Shown one piece after another: positions 1 through 8,740 of a stretch of DNA of 64,000 nt. The notes below the pieces were generated by a model, which was not told the origin of the DNA, did not search any database, and worked only from the letters and a program-made list of their open reading frames with translations. The stretch spans positions 62,001 through 126,000 of the forward strand of contig CANNFU010000004.1 in the NCBI GenBank assembly GCA_947503965.1, read 5' to 3'. A program made the translations under genes and the position numbers. The DNA comes from an uncultured Paracoccaceae bacterium (GTDB taxonomy: Bacteria; Pseudomonadota; Alphaproteobacteria; Rhodobacterales; Rhodobacteraceae). Each line of letters starts with the position of its first letter. The first letter of the stretch is position 1.

Positions 1-2368
1 GCTCGGCCCATGGGTCTTTGCGATAGATCGACTGGCTCAACTCAAAGCGATCGACCAGCGCCTGCCGCGTCTCAAGGTTATTGATCTGCTCTTTGATCCA
101 TTCAAGCCCGACCTTGGCCATCCATTTGTAGATCCGGTCAAGATATTTGGCATTTTCGCGGTACAACTGCGTGACCGCCTTGATCACAGCGATCACCTCG
201 TCCTCGGTCGGGACCTGCACCAGCAGCTCGGTTTCCTTGACATCCATGCCAGCGGCCCCGCCGATGCTGACCTGATAGCCGCTGTCGACGCAAACAACGC
301 CGATATCCTTGCATGTCGCCTCTGCACAATTGCGCGGGCAGCCCGAGACGGCGAGCTTCAGCTTATGCGGGGTCCAGGACCCCCAAAGCGTCTTTTCCAG
401 CTTGATACCCAGACCGGTGCTGTCCTGCGTGCCAAAGCGACAATGGTCGGTCCCCACGCACGTCTTTACGGTACGCAGCCCCTTGGAATAGGCATGACCC
501 GACACCATGCCCGCCGCGTTCAGATCGGCCCAGATATGCGGAAGGTCCTCGCTGCGCACACCAAGCAGGTCAATGCGCTGACCGCCCGTGACCTTGACGG
601 TCGGCACGGCGTATTTGTCCGCAGCATCGGCAATCGCGCGTAATTCATCCGGTGTGGTAATCCCACCCCACATGCGTGGCACCACGCTGAAGGTCCCGTC
701 CTTTTGGATATTCGCGTGTTTGCGTTCGTTGATGAAACGGCTTTGCGGGTCGTCGGCATAGTCCAACGGCCAATCCGCCAACAGATAGAAATTCAAGGCC
801 GGACGGCACACGTGACAGCCGCAGGATGTTTTCCACCCGCATTCCTGCCAGACGGCTGGCATTGATTTCAGCGCGCGCGATTTGATCATGCGCCGCACGT
901 CTTCGTGGGTCATATCGGTACAGGCGCAGATGGATTGCGCGGCAGGCATGACAAAATCGTCGCCCAGCGTTACCGCCAGCACCTGTTCGACCAGCCCGGT
1001 ACAAGTCCCGCAGGACCCCGATGCCTTGGTAGTTGCCCGCACGGCGCCCAGATCGGTGGCGCCCGCCGCGATTGCGTCTTCGATTTGCCCTTTGCAGATA
1101 CCGTTGCAGCCACAGATCTCCGCATCACGCGGTAAGGCTGCAACAGCTGCTAAAGGGTCCAGGGGGGTCCCCCCTTGATAGGCCGGGCCAAAGATCAGCG
1201 TGTCGCGCATGTCCGAGATATCGGTCTTGTCCCGGATCAGCCCGAAGAACCAGTTGCTGTCGGCGGTATCGCCGTACATGACCGCCCCGATCACCACGTT
1301 GTTTTCAACGATCAGGCGGCGGTACACCCCGCGTGCCGGGTCGCGGAACACGATGTCTTCGCGCCCGTCCCCATCTGCAAAGTCGCCCGCGCTGAACAGG
1401 TCACAGCCTGTGACTTTCAGCTTCGTTGACAGTTCCTTTTGAACGAACTGGGCCTCCTCGCCCATCAGGGTCCCGGCGACAACCTTGGCCTGATCATAAA
1501 GCGGCGCGACAAGGCCAAAGATCGCCCCGTCATGCTCCACACATTCTCCCACGGCAAGGATATCCGGGTTGGATGTGACCATCTGATCATCCACATGGAT
1601 ACCTTTGCCCACGGCCAACCCGGCCTCTTGTGCCAGCTTCACATTGGGGCGGATCCCCACCGCCATGACCAAGAGGTCGCATGGCAATTCCGTGCCATCA
1701 TCAAGCAAGAGCGCTTTGACATGCCCATTATCTCCCAGGATTTCCTTGGAGTTGGCCGAGCATTTGACAGTGATGCCCTTGTCCACCAGCGCCTTGCGCA
1801 AAAGGTATCCGGCAGCTTCATCCAGCTGCCGCTCCATCAGGTGGCCCATGATATGCACGACGGTCACATCGACACCGCGTGCGGCCATCCCAGCAGCGGC
1901 CTCTAGACCCAACAGACCGCCACCGATCACGACGACCTTGTTGTCAGGGCCCAGCGCCATCATCCGCTCGGTGTCTTCCAGATCGCGATAGGCGATAACC
2001 CCTTCCAGATCATGCCCCGGCAACGGGATCATGAAGGGATTAGAGCCGGTGCCAAACAGCAACTTGTCATAAGCCAGCACATCGCCGTTTTCGGCAGTGA
2101 CTGTTTTGGCCGCGCGGTCAATCTGTGCCACACGCTCGCCAAAACGGCAGGTGACGCCATTGGTCGCGTACCATTCTGCGTCATGGGTCACGATCTCTTC
2201 ATAGGTCTTTTCACCCGACAGAACCGGCGACAGCATGATGCGGTTATAGTTCCCGCGTGGTTCAGCATTGAACAGAGTAACGTCATAGTCCGCGCCTGCG
2301 TCGAACAGATGTTCCAGCGCGCGGCCTGTGGCCATACCTGCCCCTATCACGATGAGTTTCCGGGTCAT
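1..2368 (-). CDS. nirB: Nitrite reductase [NAD(P)H] large subunit, partial (3' end beyond window)
   Basis: Assimilatory nitrite reductase large subunit, reducing nitrite to ammonium in the cytoplasm. About 789 codons are visible and the C-terminal end lies beyond base 1. The N-terminus has an FAD-binding Rossmann motif (VIGAGMATGRAL), followed by a second NAD-binding motif (VVIGGGLLGLEAA). Two BFD-like [2Fe-2S] segments come next (CGCNGIC with SCGTC, then CAC with CGCHVC). The sulfite/nitrite reductase domain carries TCVGTDHCRFG and SGCPRNCAEATC, whose cysteines bind the siroheme-[4Fe-4S] centre. It starts 3 bp after the transporter ATPase gene with GGAG upstream, so it is the last visible gene of the nitrate operon. 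No nirD or nasA is visible; they may lie to the left. Confidence 0.95.
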   Translation of the reverse strand, partial: MTRKLIVIGAGMATGRALEHLFDAGADYDVTLFNAEPRGNYNRIMLSPVLSGEKTYEEIVTHDAEWYATNGVTCRFGERVAQIDRAAKTVTAENGDVLAYDKLLFGTGSNPFMIPLPGHDLEGVIAYRDLEDTERMMALGPDNKVVVIGGGLLGLEAAAGMAARGVDVTVVHIMGHLMERQLDEAAGYLLRKALVDKGITVKCSANSKEILGDNGHVKALLLDDGTELPCDLLVMAVGIRPNVKLAQEAGLAVGKGIHVDDQMVTSNPDILAVGECVEHDGAIFGLVAPLYDQAKVVAGTLMGEEAQFVQKELSTKLKVTGCDLFSAGDFADGDGREDIVFRDPARGVYRRLIVENNVVIGAVMYGDTADSNWFFGLIRDKTDISDMRDTLIFGPAYQGGTPLDPLAAVAALPRDAEICGCNGICKGQIEDAIAAGATDLGAVRATTKASGSCGTCTGLVEQVLAVTLGDDFVMPAAQSICACTDMTHEDVRRMIKSRALKSMPAVWQECGWKTSCGCHVCRPALNFYLLADWPLDYADDPQSRFINERKHANIQKDGTFSVVPRMWGGITTPDELRAIADAADKYAVPTVKVTGGQRIDLLGVRSEDLPHIWADLNAAGMVSGHAYSKGLRTVKTCVGTDHCRFGTQDSTGLGIKLEKTLWGSWTPHKLKLAVSGCPRNCAEATCKDIGVVCVDSGYQVSIGGAAGMDVKETELLVQVPTEDEVIAVIKAVTQLYRENAKYLDRIYKWMAKVGLEWIKEQINNLETRQALVDRFELSQSIYRKDPWAE

Positions 2369-2371
2369 GTC

Positions 2372-4048
2372 CTACTCCGCCGCGATGGCTTTGGGTTTCG
2401 GTTTGGGTTTCGCGCCATGTTCATATTCCTCTAGGAAATCGAGAACCTCCTGCCGGTATGCGTAATAGTCAGGGTGCTCCAGCAGCGCCTTGCGGGTGCG
2501 GGGCCGCGGCAGATCGACATCCGTGATCTTGCCGATAGTGGCCTGTGGGCCGTTGGTCATCATGACAACGCGATCGGCCAGTAAAATCGCCTCGTCCACA
2601 TCATGCGTGACGCAGATGGCGGTCACTTTGGTGCGCGACCAGACCTCCATCAGCACCTCTTGCAATTCCCAGCGCGTCAGGCTGTCGAGCATGCCAAAGG
2701 GTTCATCCAGCAAAAGCAGTTTCGGCGACAGGGCAAAGGCCCGCGCAATGCCGACGCGCTGTTTCATACCGTTGGACAAGTCCGCCGCACTCTTGTCCAT
2801 CGCGTCAGCCAGACCCACGCGTTCCAGATAGTATTCGACCACATCCTGCCGTTCGGCACGGGATGCGCGGGGGTAGACCTTGTCTACCCCGATCGCCACG
2901 TTTTCCTTGGCTGTGAGCCACGGGAACAGATTGGGCGACTGAAACACTACAGCGCGTTCAGGGTCGGCCCCTTCCACATGGCGACCATCCAGTTTGATCG
3001 CCCCTTTGCTGATGTCATTCAGACCCGCAGCCATAGTCAGAACCGTGGATTTGCCGCAGCCGGAATGGCCTATCAGACTGATAAATTCGCCCTTGTTGAT
3101 CTTCAGATCGAAGTTTTCGACCACTGTCAGCGGCCCTTTGGGCGTTGGATACACTTTGTCGAGCTGTGAAAAATCAAGGAAGCGGTTTTCGATCATCCCT
3201 TCCTGCGATTTAGCCACTGCCGCAGGCACCCCGTGTATCGGTGTCACATCCGGCAACAGTCGCGTGCCTTCAACTTTCGCCTCGATCCCCACATCCATCA
3301 GATAAGTGGTCACGTCCGCACGCAGACGCTTGAACGTCTCATTATGGTTCATCGCAATGCGGTCACGCGGACGCGGGATACTGACCTTGAATTCCTCACC
3401 CAGCGTCCCGTCCGGGTTCAGTGCGATGATACGGTCGGCTAGGATGATCGCCTCATCCACATCGTTGGTGATCAGCACGCAGGTTTTCTTGTCAGCCTCC
3501 CAGATGTGTTCAATCTCATCGGCCAGATTGGCGCGCGTCAGCGCATCAAGGGCGGAAAGCGGTTCATCCAGCAGCAGGACTTCCGGGTTCATCGCCAGCG
3601 CCCGGGCTACGTTAACACGTTGGCGCATACCGCCAGACAGTTCCGCGGGGCGGCGTGTCGCGGCGTGGCTAAGGCCTACCATCTTGACGTAATGGGCGAC
3701 CTTCTCAGCCCGCTCCACCTTGCTGAGTTTGGGGAACACCGTATCGACAGCAAGCCCCACGTTGCCGCTGACAGTCAGCCACGGCATCAGCGAATAGCTT
3801 TGAAAGATCACCCCCCGCTCCGGCCCCGGTTCGGTGATCGGCGCGCCTTTGAACGTGGCTCTGCCTTTCGTCGGTGTATCCAGCCCGGCGAGCATGTTGA
3901 TCAACGTCGTCTTGCCCGTGCCGGAAAACCCGAGGAGAACAAGAAACTCCCCCTTCGCCACTTCAAGGTTGATGTCTTTCAGAACGGCAGTGGCACGGAT
4001 GCCTTCACCGAAGCTCTTGGAAACGTTCTCAAGTTTCAGAATGCTCAT
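2372..4048 (-). CDS. Nitrate/nitrite ABC transporter, fused double ATPase
   Basis: Energises nitrate/nitrite import with the NrtB permease and the NrtA binding protein. The 558-residue chain holds two complete ABC domains, so it corresponds to NrtC plus NrtD ATPases in one polypeptide. Domain 1 has Walker A GFSGTGKTT (about 40-48), signature LSGGM (137-141), Walker B LLLDEP, and Asn195 where the H-loop histidine is expected (ITNDVDEA). Domain 2 has Walker A GHSGCGKST (327-335), signature LSNGM (424-428), and a normal H-loop His482. The C-terminus is a Lys/Pro-rich tail. A GTG at 4057 overlapping the nrtB stop is an alternative start; the ATG at 4048 has GGTGAG at good spacing. The two degenerate positions fall in the same composite ATP site (see findings). 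Confidence 0.93.
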   Translation of the reverse strand: MSILKLENVSKSFGEGIRATAVLKDINLEVAKGEFLVLLGFSGTGKTTLINMLAGLDTPTKGRATFKGAPITEPGPERGVIFQSYSLMPWLTVSGNVGLAVDTVFPKLSKVERAEKVAHYVKMVGLSHAATRRPAELSGGMRQRVNVARALAMNPEVLLLDEPLSALDALTRANLADEIEHIWEADKKTCVLITNDVDEAIILADRIIALNPDGTLGEEFKVSIPRPRDRIAMNHNETFKRLRADVTTYLMDVGIEAKVEGTRLLPDVTPIHGVPAAVAKSQEGMIENRFLDFSQLDKVYPTPKGPLTVVENFDLKINKGEFISLIGHSGCGKSTVLTMAAGLNDISKGAIKLDGRHVEGADPERAVVFQSPNLFPWLTAKENVAIGVDKVYPRASRAERQDVVEYYLERVGLADAMDKSAADLSNGMKQRVGIARAFALSPKLLLLDEPFGMLDSLTRWELQEVLMEVWSRTKVTAICVTHDVDEAILLADRVVMMTNGPQATIGKITDVDLPRPRTRKALLEHPDYYAYRQEVLDFLEEYEHGAKPKPKPKAIAAE

Positions 4049-4053
4049 GTCGC

Positions 4054-5124
4054 TCACCGATTATTCGTGAAGGTAAAGAGCGACTGGAGCGCATACATGA
4101 TCCGGTCGAGGATGAAGCCGATGATCCCGATGGTCAGCACGGCCACCATGATCCGGGCCAGCGATTGGGACGATCCGTTCTGGAATTCGTCCCAGACGAA
4201 TTTGCCAAGGCCGGGGTTTTGCGCCAGCATTTCGGCGGCGATCAGCACCATCCAACCAACCCCCAGCGACAGACGCAGGCCGGTGAAGATCAGCGGTAGA
4301 GCCGACGGTAGGACCAACTTTGTGATCTTGGTATAGGTGTTCATTTTCAACACCTTGGAGACGTTCACGAGGTCCTTGTCGATGCTCGCGACACCCAATG
4401 CAGTGTTGATCAGCGTAGGCCAAAGCGAACACAGGGTGACCGTGATCGCGGAGACGAGAAACGACTTCGCGAATAACCCGTCATTGGCGTAGGTGGCCGA
4501 GACGATCATCGTCACAATGGGCAGCCAGGCCAAAGGCGAGACAGGTTTGAAAATCTGGATCAGCGGGTTCAGCGCGGCGTTAGCTGTCGCACTTAGCCCC
4601 GCCATGATGCCCAGTGGGATGGCGATGATTGAGGCGAGCAGGAAACCGAAAAAGACGGTTTGAATACTGGTCCAGATTTGATCGTAATATGTTGGTTTTC
4701 CAGTATAAACCCGGTCGCGCACGCGGTCGGTGTCGCCGTTGGCGATGTGTTCGGCGTTGCGGGCATCCTGACGTTCGTAAAAGGCAGCTTCTTTCTCGGC
4801 TTCGCGCAGGGCGTCGGCGTGCAATGCACCCACCTGTTCCCACACCTGAACCGGGCCGGGGACGGCGCCAAGCGATGTCTGCACCTTGGGTGCAAGGGTA
4901 CCCCAGGCCAGCAGGAAAAGCCCAATGGCCAAAACGGGCACGCCCAAAAGGCGCCAGATTTCAGACAGTTGCGCCCTTGGATTGTCGCCAGCCAGCGCTT
5001 TGAGGATCGGCGTCAGCCATGCAAGGCCCATAACCTGAAACCATGCATCAGCTTTGTTGATCCGGGTGAAGCGGCGCGCGCGGCGGGCTTCGATGTCGAG
5101 TGTATCTGGGTCGATTGCGGTCAT
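4054..5124 (-). CDS. nrtB: Nitrate ABC transporter permease NrtB
   Basis: Inner-membrane permease of the nitrate/nitrite uptake system, 356 residues. A first membrane segment lies near residues 60-78 (PVLAIGLFLLAWGTLAP). It is followed by a hydrophilic insert rich in Glu/Arg (about 100-145) and then the BPD_transp_1 core. The core includes the EAA-type loop region (VSKVLKMNTYTKITKLVLPSA region) and terminal helices ending LTIGIIGFILDRIMYALQ. It belongs to the same operon as nrtA (79 bp upstream) and the double ATPase (overlapping or adjacent). Length and order match NrtB proteins of other alphaproteobacteria. Confidence 0.93.
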   Translation of the reverse strand: MTAIDPDTLDIEARRARRFTRINKADAWFQVMGLAWLTPILKALAGDNPRAQLSEIWRLLGVPVLAIGLFLLAWGTLAPKVQTSLGAVPGPVQVWEQVGALHADALREAEKEAAFYERQDARNAEHIANGDTDRVRDRVYTGKPTYYDQIWTSIQTVFFGFLLASIIAIPLGIMAGLSATANAALNPLIQIFKPVSPLAWLPIVTMIVSATYANDGLFAKSFLVSAITVTLCSLWPTLINTALGVASIDKDLVNVSKVLKMNTYTKITKLVLPSALPLIFTGLRLSLGVGWMVLIAAEMLAQNPGLGKFVWDEFQNGSSQSLARIMVAVLTIGIIGFILDRIMYALQSLFTFTNNR

Positions 5125-5156
5125 GATGATGCCTCAGTTTGTTGGCGTACAGACTG

Positions 5157-5188
5157 CGTATGTACGCCGTACATACAGCGTACATACG
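5157..5188. repeat. Intercistronic inverted/direct repeats between nrtA and nrtB
   Basis: The sequence GTATGTACG-C-CGTACATAC (5158-5176) is a perfect 9-bp inverted repeat. CGTACATAC then recurs at 5179-5187 as a direct copy, so the first arm can pair with either copy. It lies in the 79-bp gap between nrtA and nrtB, where a stem-loop could protect the nrtA message or reduce read-through into nrtB. This role is inferred. Confidence 0.6.
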
Positions 5189-5203
5189 TTTCGTATTGCC
5201 GGC

Positions 5204-6574
5204 TTAGCCCTGGATTTCGCTGCCCACGACGGTCTGTCCGCTTTTCAGGCCGATCGGCAGGCTGTCGATATAGGCGTTGGGGGTGCGGCCATCGTAGCCG
5301 ATGCTGTCAATGATATCGCCTGCAGGGGTCGGCTCTTTGAACCCGTCGCTGTCCCATGGAAAGTCAGCTTCGTTCGCCAGACCTTCGTCGACCAGCATGC
5401 GTGCGGCTTGCAGATAGATGTCGGGGCGATAGACCTCGGCTGCGGTTTCGAAATACCATTCATCAGGCTTGGTTTCGGCAATCTGGCCCCAGCGGCGCAT
5501 CTGGGTCAGGTACCAGATAGCGTCCGAATAGAACGGATAGGTCGCATTGTAGCGGAAGAAGACGTTGAAATCGGGTGCAGGACGCACATCCCCCTTCTCG
5601 AATTCGAAGAAGCCCGTCATGGAGTTGGCGATCACGTCATAATCCGCGCCGACATATTCGGGGCGCGACAGCATCTCGACCGCTTCGGGCCGGTTGGCGT
5701 TGTCGTTTTCATCCAGCCAGATCGCCGCGCGGATCAGTGCCTTGGTCAAGGCGAGCGTGGTGTTGGGATTTTCCTCGGCGAATTCAGCGGTGATGCCGAT
5801 CACCTTTTCAGGATTGTTCTTCCACATGTCGTAGTCCGTGATGACCGGCACGCCGATGCCCTTGAACACGGCCTGCTGGTTCCACGGCTCACCCACCGCG
5901 TAGCCAAAGATCGTGCCGGCCTCCATCGTGGCGGGCATTTGCGGCGGCGGGGTCACAGACAGCAGGACATCAGCGCCGATCTGGCCCGAGATATCCTGCG
6001 GTGAGTAATATCCGGGTTCCAGACCACCGGCTGCCAGCCAGTAACGGATTTCGTAATTGTGGGTCGAAACGGGAAAGACCATGCCCATGTTGAATGGGAT
6101 GCCCTGATCCTTGTAGTCCTCAACCACAGGGGCCAACGCACTTGCGCTGATCGGGTGCTGCGGGCGGCCATCATCCATCAACGGCACGTTCGGCTTCATC
6201 TCTTCCCAGATTTCATTGGAAACCGTGATCGCATTGCCGTTCAGGTCCATCGAAAATGGCGTGATGATATGCGCCTCGGTTCCATACCCAATGGTCGCGG
6301 CCAATGGCTGCCCGGCCAGCATATGCGCGCCGTCAAGCTGGCCGCTGATCACGCCATCAAGCAGCACTTTCCAGTTCGCCTGCGCTTCGAGCGTGACGAA
6401 CAATCCTTCATCCTCGAAATAGCCCAGCTCATACGCGACAGCCAAAGGGGCCATATCGGTGAGCTTGATAAAGCCAAGCGTCAGATCTTCTTTTTCAAGG
6501 TCAAGCATGTCGGCCGACGCGGTTGTCGCGATCAGGCTGGTTGTCGCGAGTACTGCTGTAAATGCTGTCTTCAT
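5204..6574 (-). CDS. nrtA: Nitrate-binding protein NrtA
   Basis: Periplasmic nitrate/nitrite-binding component of the ABC importer, 456 residues. The start at 6574 is chosen because AAGGAAG lies 6 nt upstream and a Sec-type signal peptide begins exactly there ([21 protein letters not shown], apparent cleavage after ASA); longer frames run back into the attenuator. The mature part has the family pattern [25 protein letters not shown], a [15 protein letters not shown] segment, and [18 protein letters not shown], all typical of NrtA/NasS-like binding proteins. It is related to NasS encoded just upstream, which lacks a signal peptide. Expression should depend on the NasT-controlled leader directly upstream. 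Confidence 0.95.
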   Translation of the reverse strand: MKTAFTAVLATTSLIATTASADMLDLEKEDLTLGFIKLTDMAPLAVAYELGYFEDEGLFVTLEAQANWKVLLDGVISGQLDGAHMLAGQPLAATIGYGTEAHIITPFSMDLNGNAITVSNEIWEEMKPNVPLMDDGRPQHPISASALAPVVEDYKDQGIPFNMGMVFPVSTHNYEIRYWLAAGGLEPGYYSPQDISGQIGADVLLSVTPPPQMPATMEAGTIFGYAVGEPWNQQAVFKGIGVPVITDYDMWKNNPEKVIGITAEFAEENPNTTLALTKALIRAAIWLDENDNANRPEAVEMLSRPEYVGADYDVIANSMTGFFEFEKGDVRPAPDFNVFFRYNATYPFYSDAIWYLTQMRRWGQIAETKPDEWYFETAAEVYRPDIYLQAARMLVDEGLANEADFPWDSDGFKEPTPAGDIIDSIGYDGRTPNAYIDSLPIGLKSGQTVVGSEIQG

Positions 6575-6610
6575 CTTTACTTCCTTATTCGGGCCCTGTC
6601 GGACAAAACA

Positions 6611-6668
6611 AAAAAGCCGCACGCATGTGTCACGGGGGAGGAGGTCCGTGATCCATACGAGCGGCTTT
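6611..6668 (-). terminator. Intrinsic terminator of the nrtA leader (attenuator)
   Basis: On the minus strand AAAGCCGC (6668-6661) pairs with GCGGCTTT (6620-6613), followed by a run of T residues (to 6611). An inner stem TCACGG/CCGTGA (651-646 with 635-630) encloses a pyrimidine-rich loop. It ends 36 bp before the nrtA ATG, so transcripts would stop before the operon unless antitermination occurs. Confidence 0.88.
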
Positions 6669-6680
6669 GCTCTTGATGTT

Positions 6681-6730
6681 GCACTGCCTGCGTTGGCATG
6701 TGCATGAAGTCGGGCAGCTTTGCCCTTCAC
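6681..6730 (-). promoter_or_regulatory. Tandem hexaloop hairpins, NasT (ANTAR) RNA target
   Basis: Two adjacent minus-strand hairpins are visible. P1 is GGGC-AAAGCT-GCCC (725-712), extended by an outer TGAA/TTCA stem. P2 is GCAC(A)TGCC-AACGCA-GGCAGTGC (703-681). Both loops are six bases long with A at position 1 and G at position 4, which is the published signature of ANTAR-protein RNA targets. They are separated by about one base and lie just before the intrinsic terminator. NasT is encoded 1.2 kb upstream, which fits nitrate-responsive antitermination of nrtA-nirB. Confidence 0.85.
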
Positions 6731-6820
6731 AATCATGATCCTGAACCCGGACCGTTCAGGCAATCATTTTTCTGCGTCGCCGCATCGTTTTGTGCCGCAA
6801 TGCAGAAAGTGCATAAAATT

Positions 6821-7966
6821 TCAGCTATCTGACCCGGCGAAATCGAAGGTTCTGCCATCAAAAAAGGCGTCGGGTGCCAGAATCATATGTCCGCGCGACG
6901 ACGCAACAGCCGTTTCGAACTGAAGCGATCCTTCAACCTTTTCAGATGCGCCGGGCATATCTGCCCGGATATCGGCCAGATTCCGGCGATAGAGGTCGGT
7001 GCGAAAACATCCCTTGGCCTTTTTCACATCTGCAACATCGGCACCCAAATGATGCGCGATCCACGCCGCCTGACTGCGCCATGGAAAGCTGGCGGCGTTC
7101 TTGTGGAATTGCAGGAACCGGTCGACCGCGACCGGATGGGCGCCGGCCTTGGGTGTGATATGCCCTGTCACGGCGGGGTCGACCAGGTCCGATGACAGGC
7201 TCAGATGCTCACTCCGCCCGAGGATTTCGACGGCCAGCGGTTTGTTGCGTTTCGCGTCCAGCCATTTCGCGGCGTGAAAGACCGCGCGCATCAGTCGACG
7301 CACTGTATCGTCATTGGTGGCAACCCAGTCATGTCTGGCGGCAAGCACCTTTTCAGGGGCGAATTGCCAAACATCCCTGCCTGTCATCATCAACTGACCC
7401 ACGCCGCGCTGCACAGCGACGCTGCCCCAGGGTTCACCCACCCAGAACGCATCGACATGCCCTTCGGCAACGGCATCGGCCATGCGCGGGGGCGGCACGG
7501 TGATCTCTTCTATCTTTAGCTGCGGTGCGGCCGAGGTCCAGTAGGACAGCAGCAGCCGGTGCATAGAGTAATGAAACGGCACCCCGATCCGCAGCGGCGG
7601 CCCGTCGCGCGCCGCGATCCGGTCAAGCACGGCCCTTGCGTCACCAAAGGGCACAGCACCCAAGTCAGCCGCAAGTGCCGCTGAAACGCCAAAGACTGTG
7701 CCGTTCACCGATAGCACCATCAGCGTGTCGATCTTTGCTGCCAACCCACCCCGCCCTATCGACATGGCAACCGGCATGGGCGACAGCATCTGTGCCGCAT
7801 CCAGATGCCCCAACGCCAGCATATCGCGCAGGGCCGACCATGACGGTTGGCGGATGAGGTTCAGATCCAGCCCTTCTTCGGATGCGAACCCCAGTTCCTT
7901 GGCCAGAACCAGTGGGGCGCAATCGACCAGCGGGACATAGCCGCAATTCAGAACGGTGCCGGTCAT
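6821..7966 (-). CDS. nasS: Nitrate sensor NasS (NrtA-like, cytoplasmic)
   Basis: Cytoplasmic nitrate/nitrite-binding protein, 381 residues, that in the NasS-NasT family sequesters NasT when nitrate is absent. It resembles NrtA (NCGYVPLVDCAPLVLAKELGFASEEGL, DAFWVGEPWGSVAVQRGVG) but starts directly in the binding domain with no signal peptide. Its ATG overlaps the nasT stop by 4 bp, so the two are translationally coupled. The gene is followed by the 246-bp attenuator leader of nrtA. Family assignment is by motif and by the nasT neighbour. Confidence 0.93.
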   Translation of the reverse strand: MTGTVLNCGYVPLVDCAPLVLAKELGFASEEGLDLNLIRQPSWSALRDMLALGHLDAAQMLSPMPVAMSIGRGGLAAKIDTLMVLSVNGTVFGVSAALAADLGAVPFGDARAVLDRIAARDGPPLRIGVPFHYSMHRLLLSYWTSAAPQLKIEEITVPPPRMADAVAEGHVDAFWVGEPWGSVAVQRGVGQLMMTGRDVWQFAPEKVLAARHDWVATNDDTVRRLMRAVFHAAKWLDAKRNKPLAVEILGRSEHLSLSSDLVDPAVTGHITPKAGAHPVAVDRFLQFHKNAASFPWRSQAAWIAHHLGADVADVKKAKGCFRTDLYRRNLADIRADMPGASEKVEGSLQFETAVASSRGHMILAPDAFFDGRTFDFAGSDS

Positions 7967-8547
7967 GACAAAAGATCCGCCGCCGTTACCAGAGCCTGCG
8001 CGACTTCAATCACTTTGCGCCCTTGATCCATTGCCGCCTTGCGCATGAGCTTGTAGGCGTCGTCCTCGCTCAATCCGCGCTGGCGCATCAGGATACCCTT
8101 GGCCCGATCAATCGTCTTGCGATCTTCCAGCGCCTGTTTGGCTGCATCCAGTTCCGACTGCATCTGGCGCATGATCTTGAACCGGGCAATGGCCGTTTCC
8201 AGTACCGGCTTGATCCGGTTCATTTGCAGCCCATCCACCACATAGGCGCTGACACCAGCGTTCAACGCCGCTTGCGTAAGGGCATCATCGGTCTGATCGA
8301 CGAAAAGCGCGACCGCCCGCTTTTCCGTCTGGGTGACATAAGAGATGTGTTCCAGTGTGTCCCGATCCGGGTTGGCCAGATCAATCAGCACGATATCAGG
8401 CTGAAACTCCGATACCGTGCGCTGCAGCCCCGCCACATTGGCAAGTGCTTTGACATCGCGCCATCCTGCGGCACCCAGCGCATCAACGATGTCGCGCACA
8501 CGGTTTTGGTCTGACTCGACAACAAGAATACGCAGGTTCGTGCTCAT
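7963..8547 (-). CDS. nasT: ANTAR-domain transcription antiterminator NasT
   Basis: RNA-binding response-regulator-like antiterminator, 194 residues. The N-terminal receiver-like domain (1-120) keeps acidic residues (Glu12-Asp14 region, Asp51 and Asp56). It is followed by a coiled linker (QMQSELDAAKQALEDRKTIDRAKGI) and the ANTAR domain with AKGILMRQRGLSEDDAYKLMRKAAM. It is predicted to bind the two hexaloop hairpins in the nrtA leader and prevent formation of the terminator. It is translationally coupled to nasS. The upstream gene on the same strand is an unrelated 5'-nucleotidase with its own terminator hairpin. Confidence 0.95.
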   Translation of the reverse strand: MSTNLRILVVESDQNRVRDIVDALGAAGWRDVKALANVAGLQRTVSEFQPDIVLIDLANPDRDTLEHISYVTQTEKRAVALFVDQTDDALTQAALNAGVSAYVVDGLQMNRIKPVLETAIARFKIMRQMQSELDAAKQALEDRKTIDRAKGILMRQRGLSEDDAYKLMRKAAMDQGRKVIEVAQALVTAADLLS

Positions 8548-8689
8548 ATTGTGTGAATGTCAGGTCGTTAGCGGACATACATGCGCGACGCAGCGCTTTG
8601 TCAGATCATGCAAACGCATCGCCGAAAAATTGTGCGTTTTCAGGCGGTTTGCCCAGCGGTTACGCAGCACTTTCACAAGGTGGGAAGCG

Positions 8690-8740
8690 CAAAACGCGCC
8701 GCGGTTGCCCGCGGCGCGCCGTTTGCAAAGCCCGTGGGCT
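8690..8740 (-). terminator. Terminator after the 5'-nucleotidase gene
   Basis: Directly after the 5'-nucleotidase stop, a short AAGCC/GGCTT stem is followed by a strong GC hairpin (GCGCCGCGG-GCAA-type loop-CCGCGGCGC), then TTTT on the minus strand. This separates the nucleotidase from nasT. Confidence 0.7.

Noticed and set aside
5145-5190. GTACATAC repeats as a CRISPR-like or integration site
   Set aside because: Only three short copies with no spacers and no mobile gene nearby; better explained as an intercistronic stem-loop.
6785-6811. Possible sigma-54 promoter (GGCAC...GATGC) upstream of the nrtA leader
   Set aside because: The distance between the GG and GC elements is one base too long for sigma-54, and control is explained by NasT attenuation.
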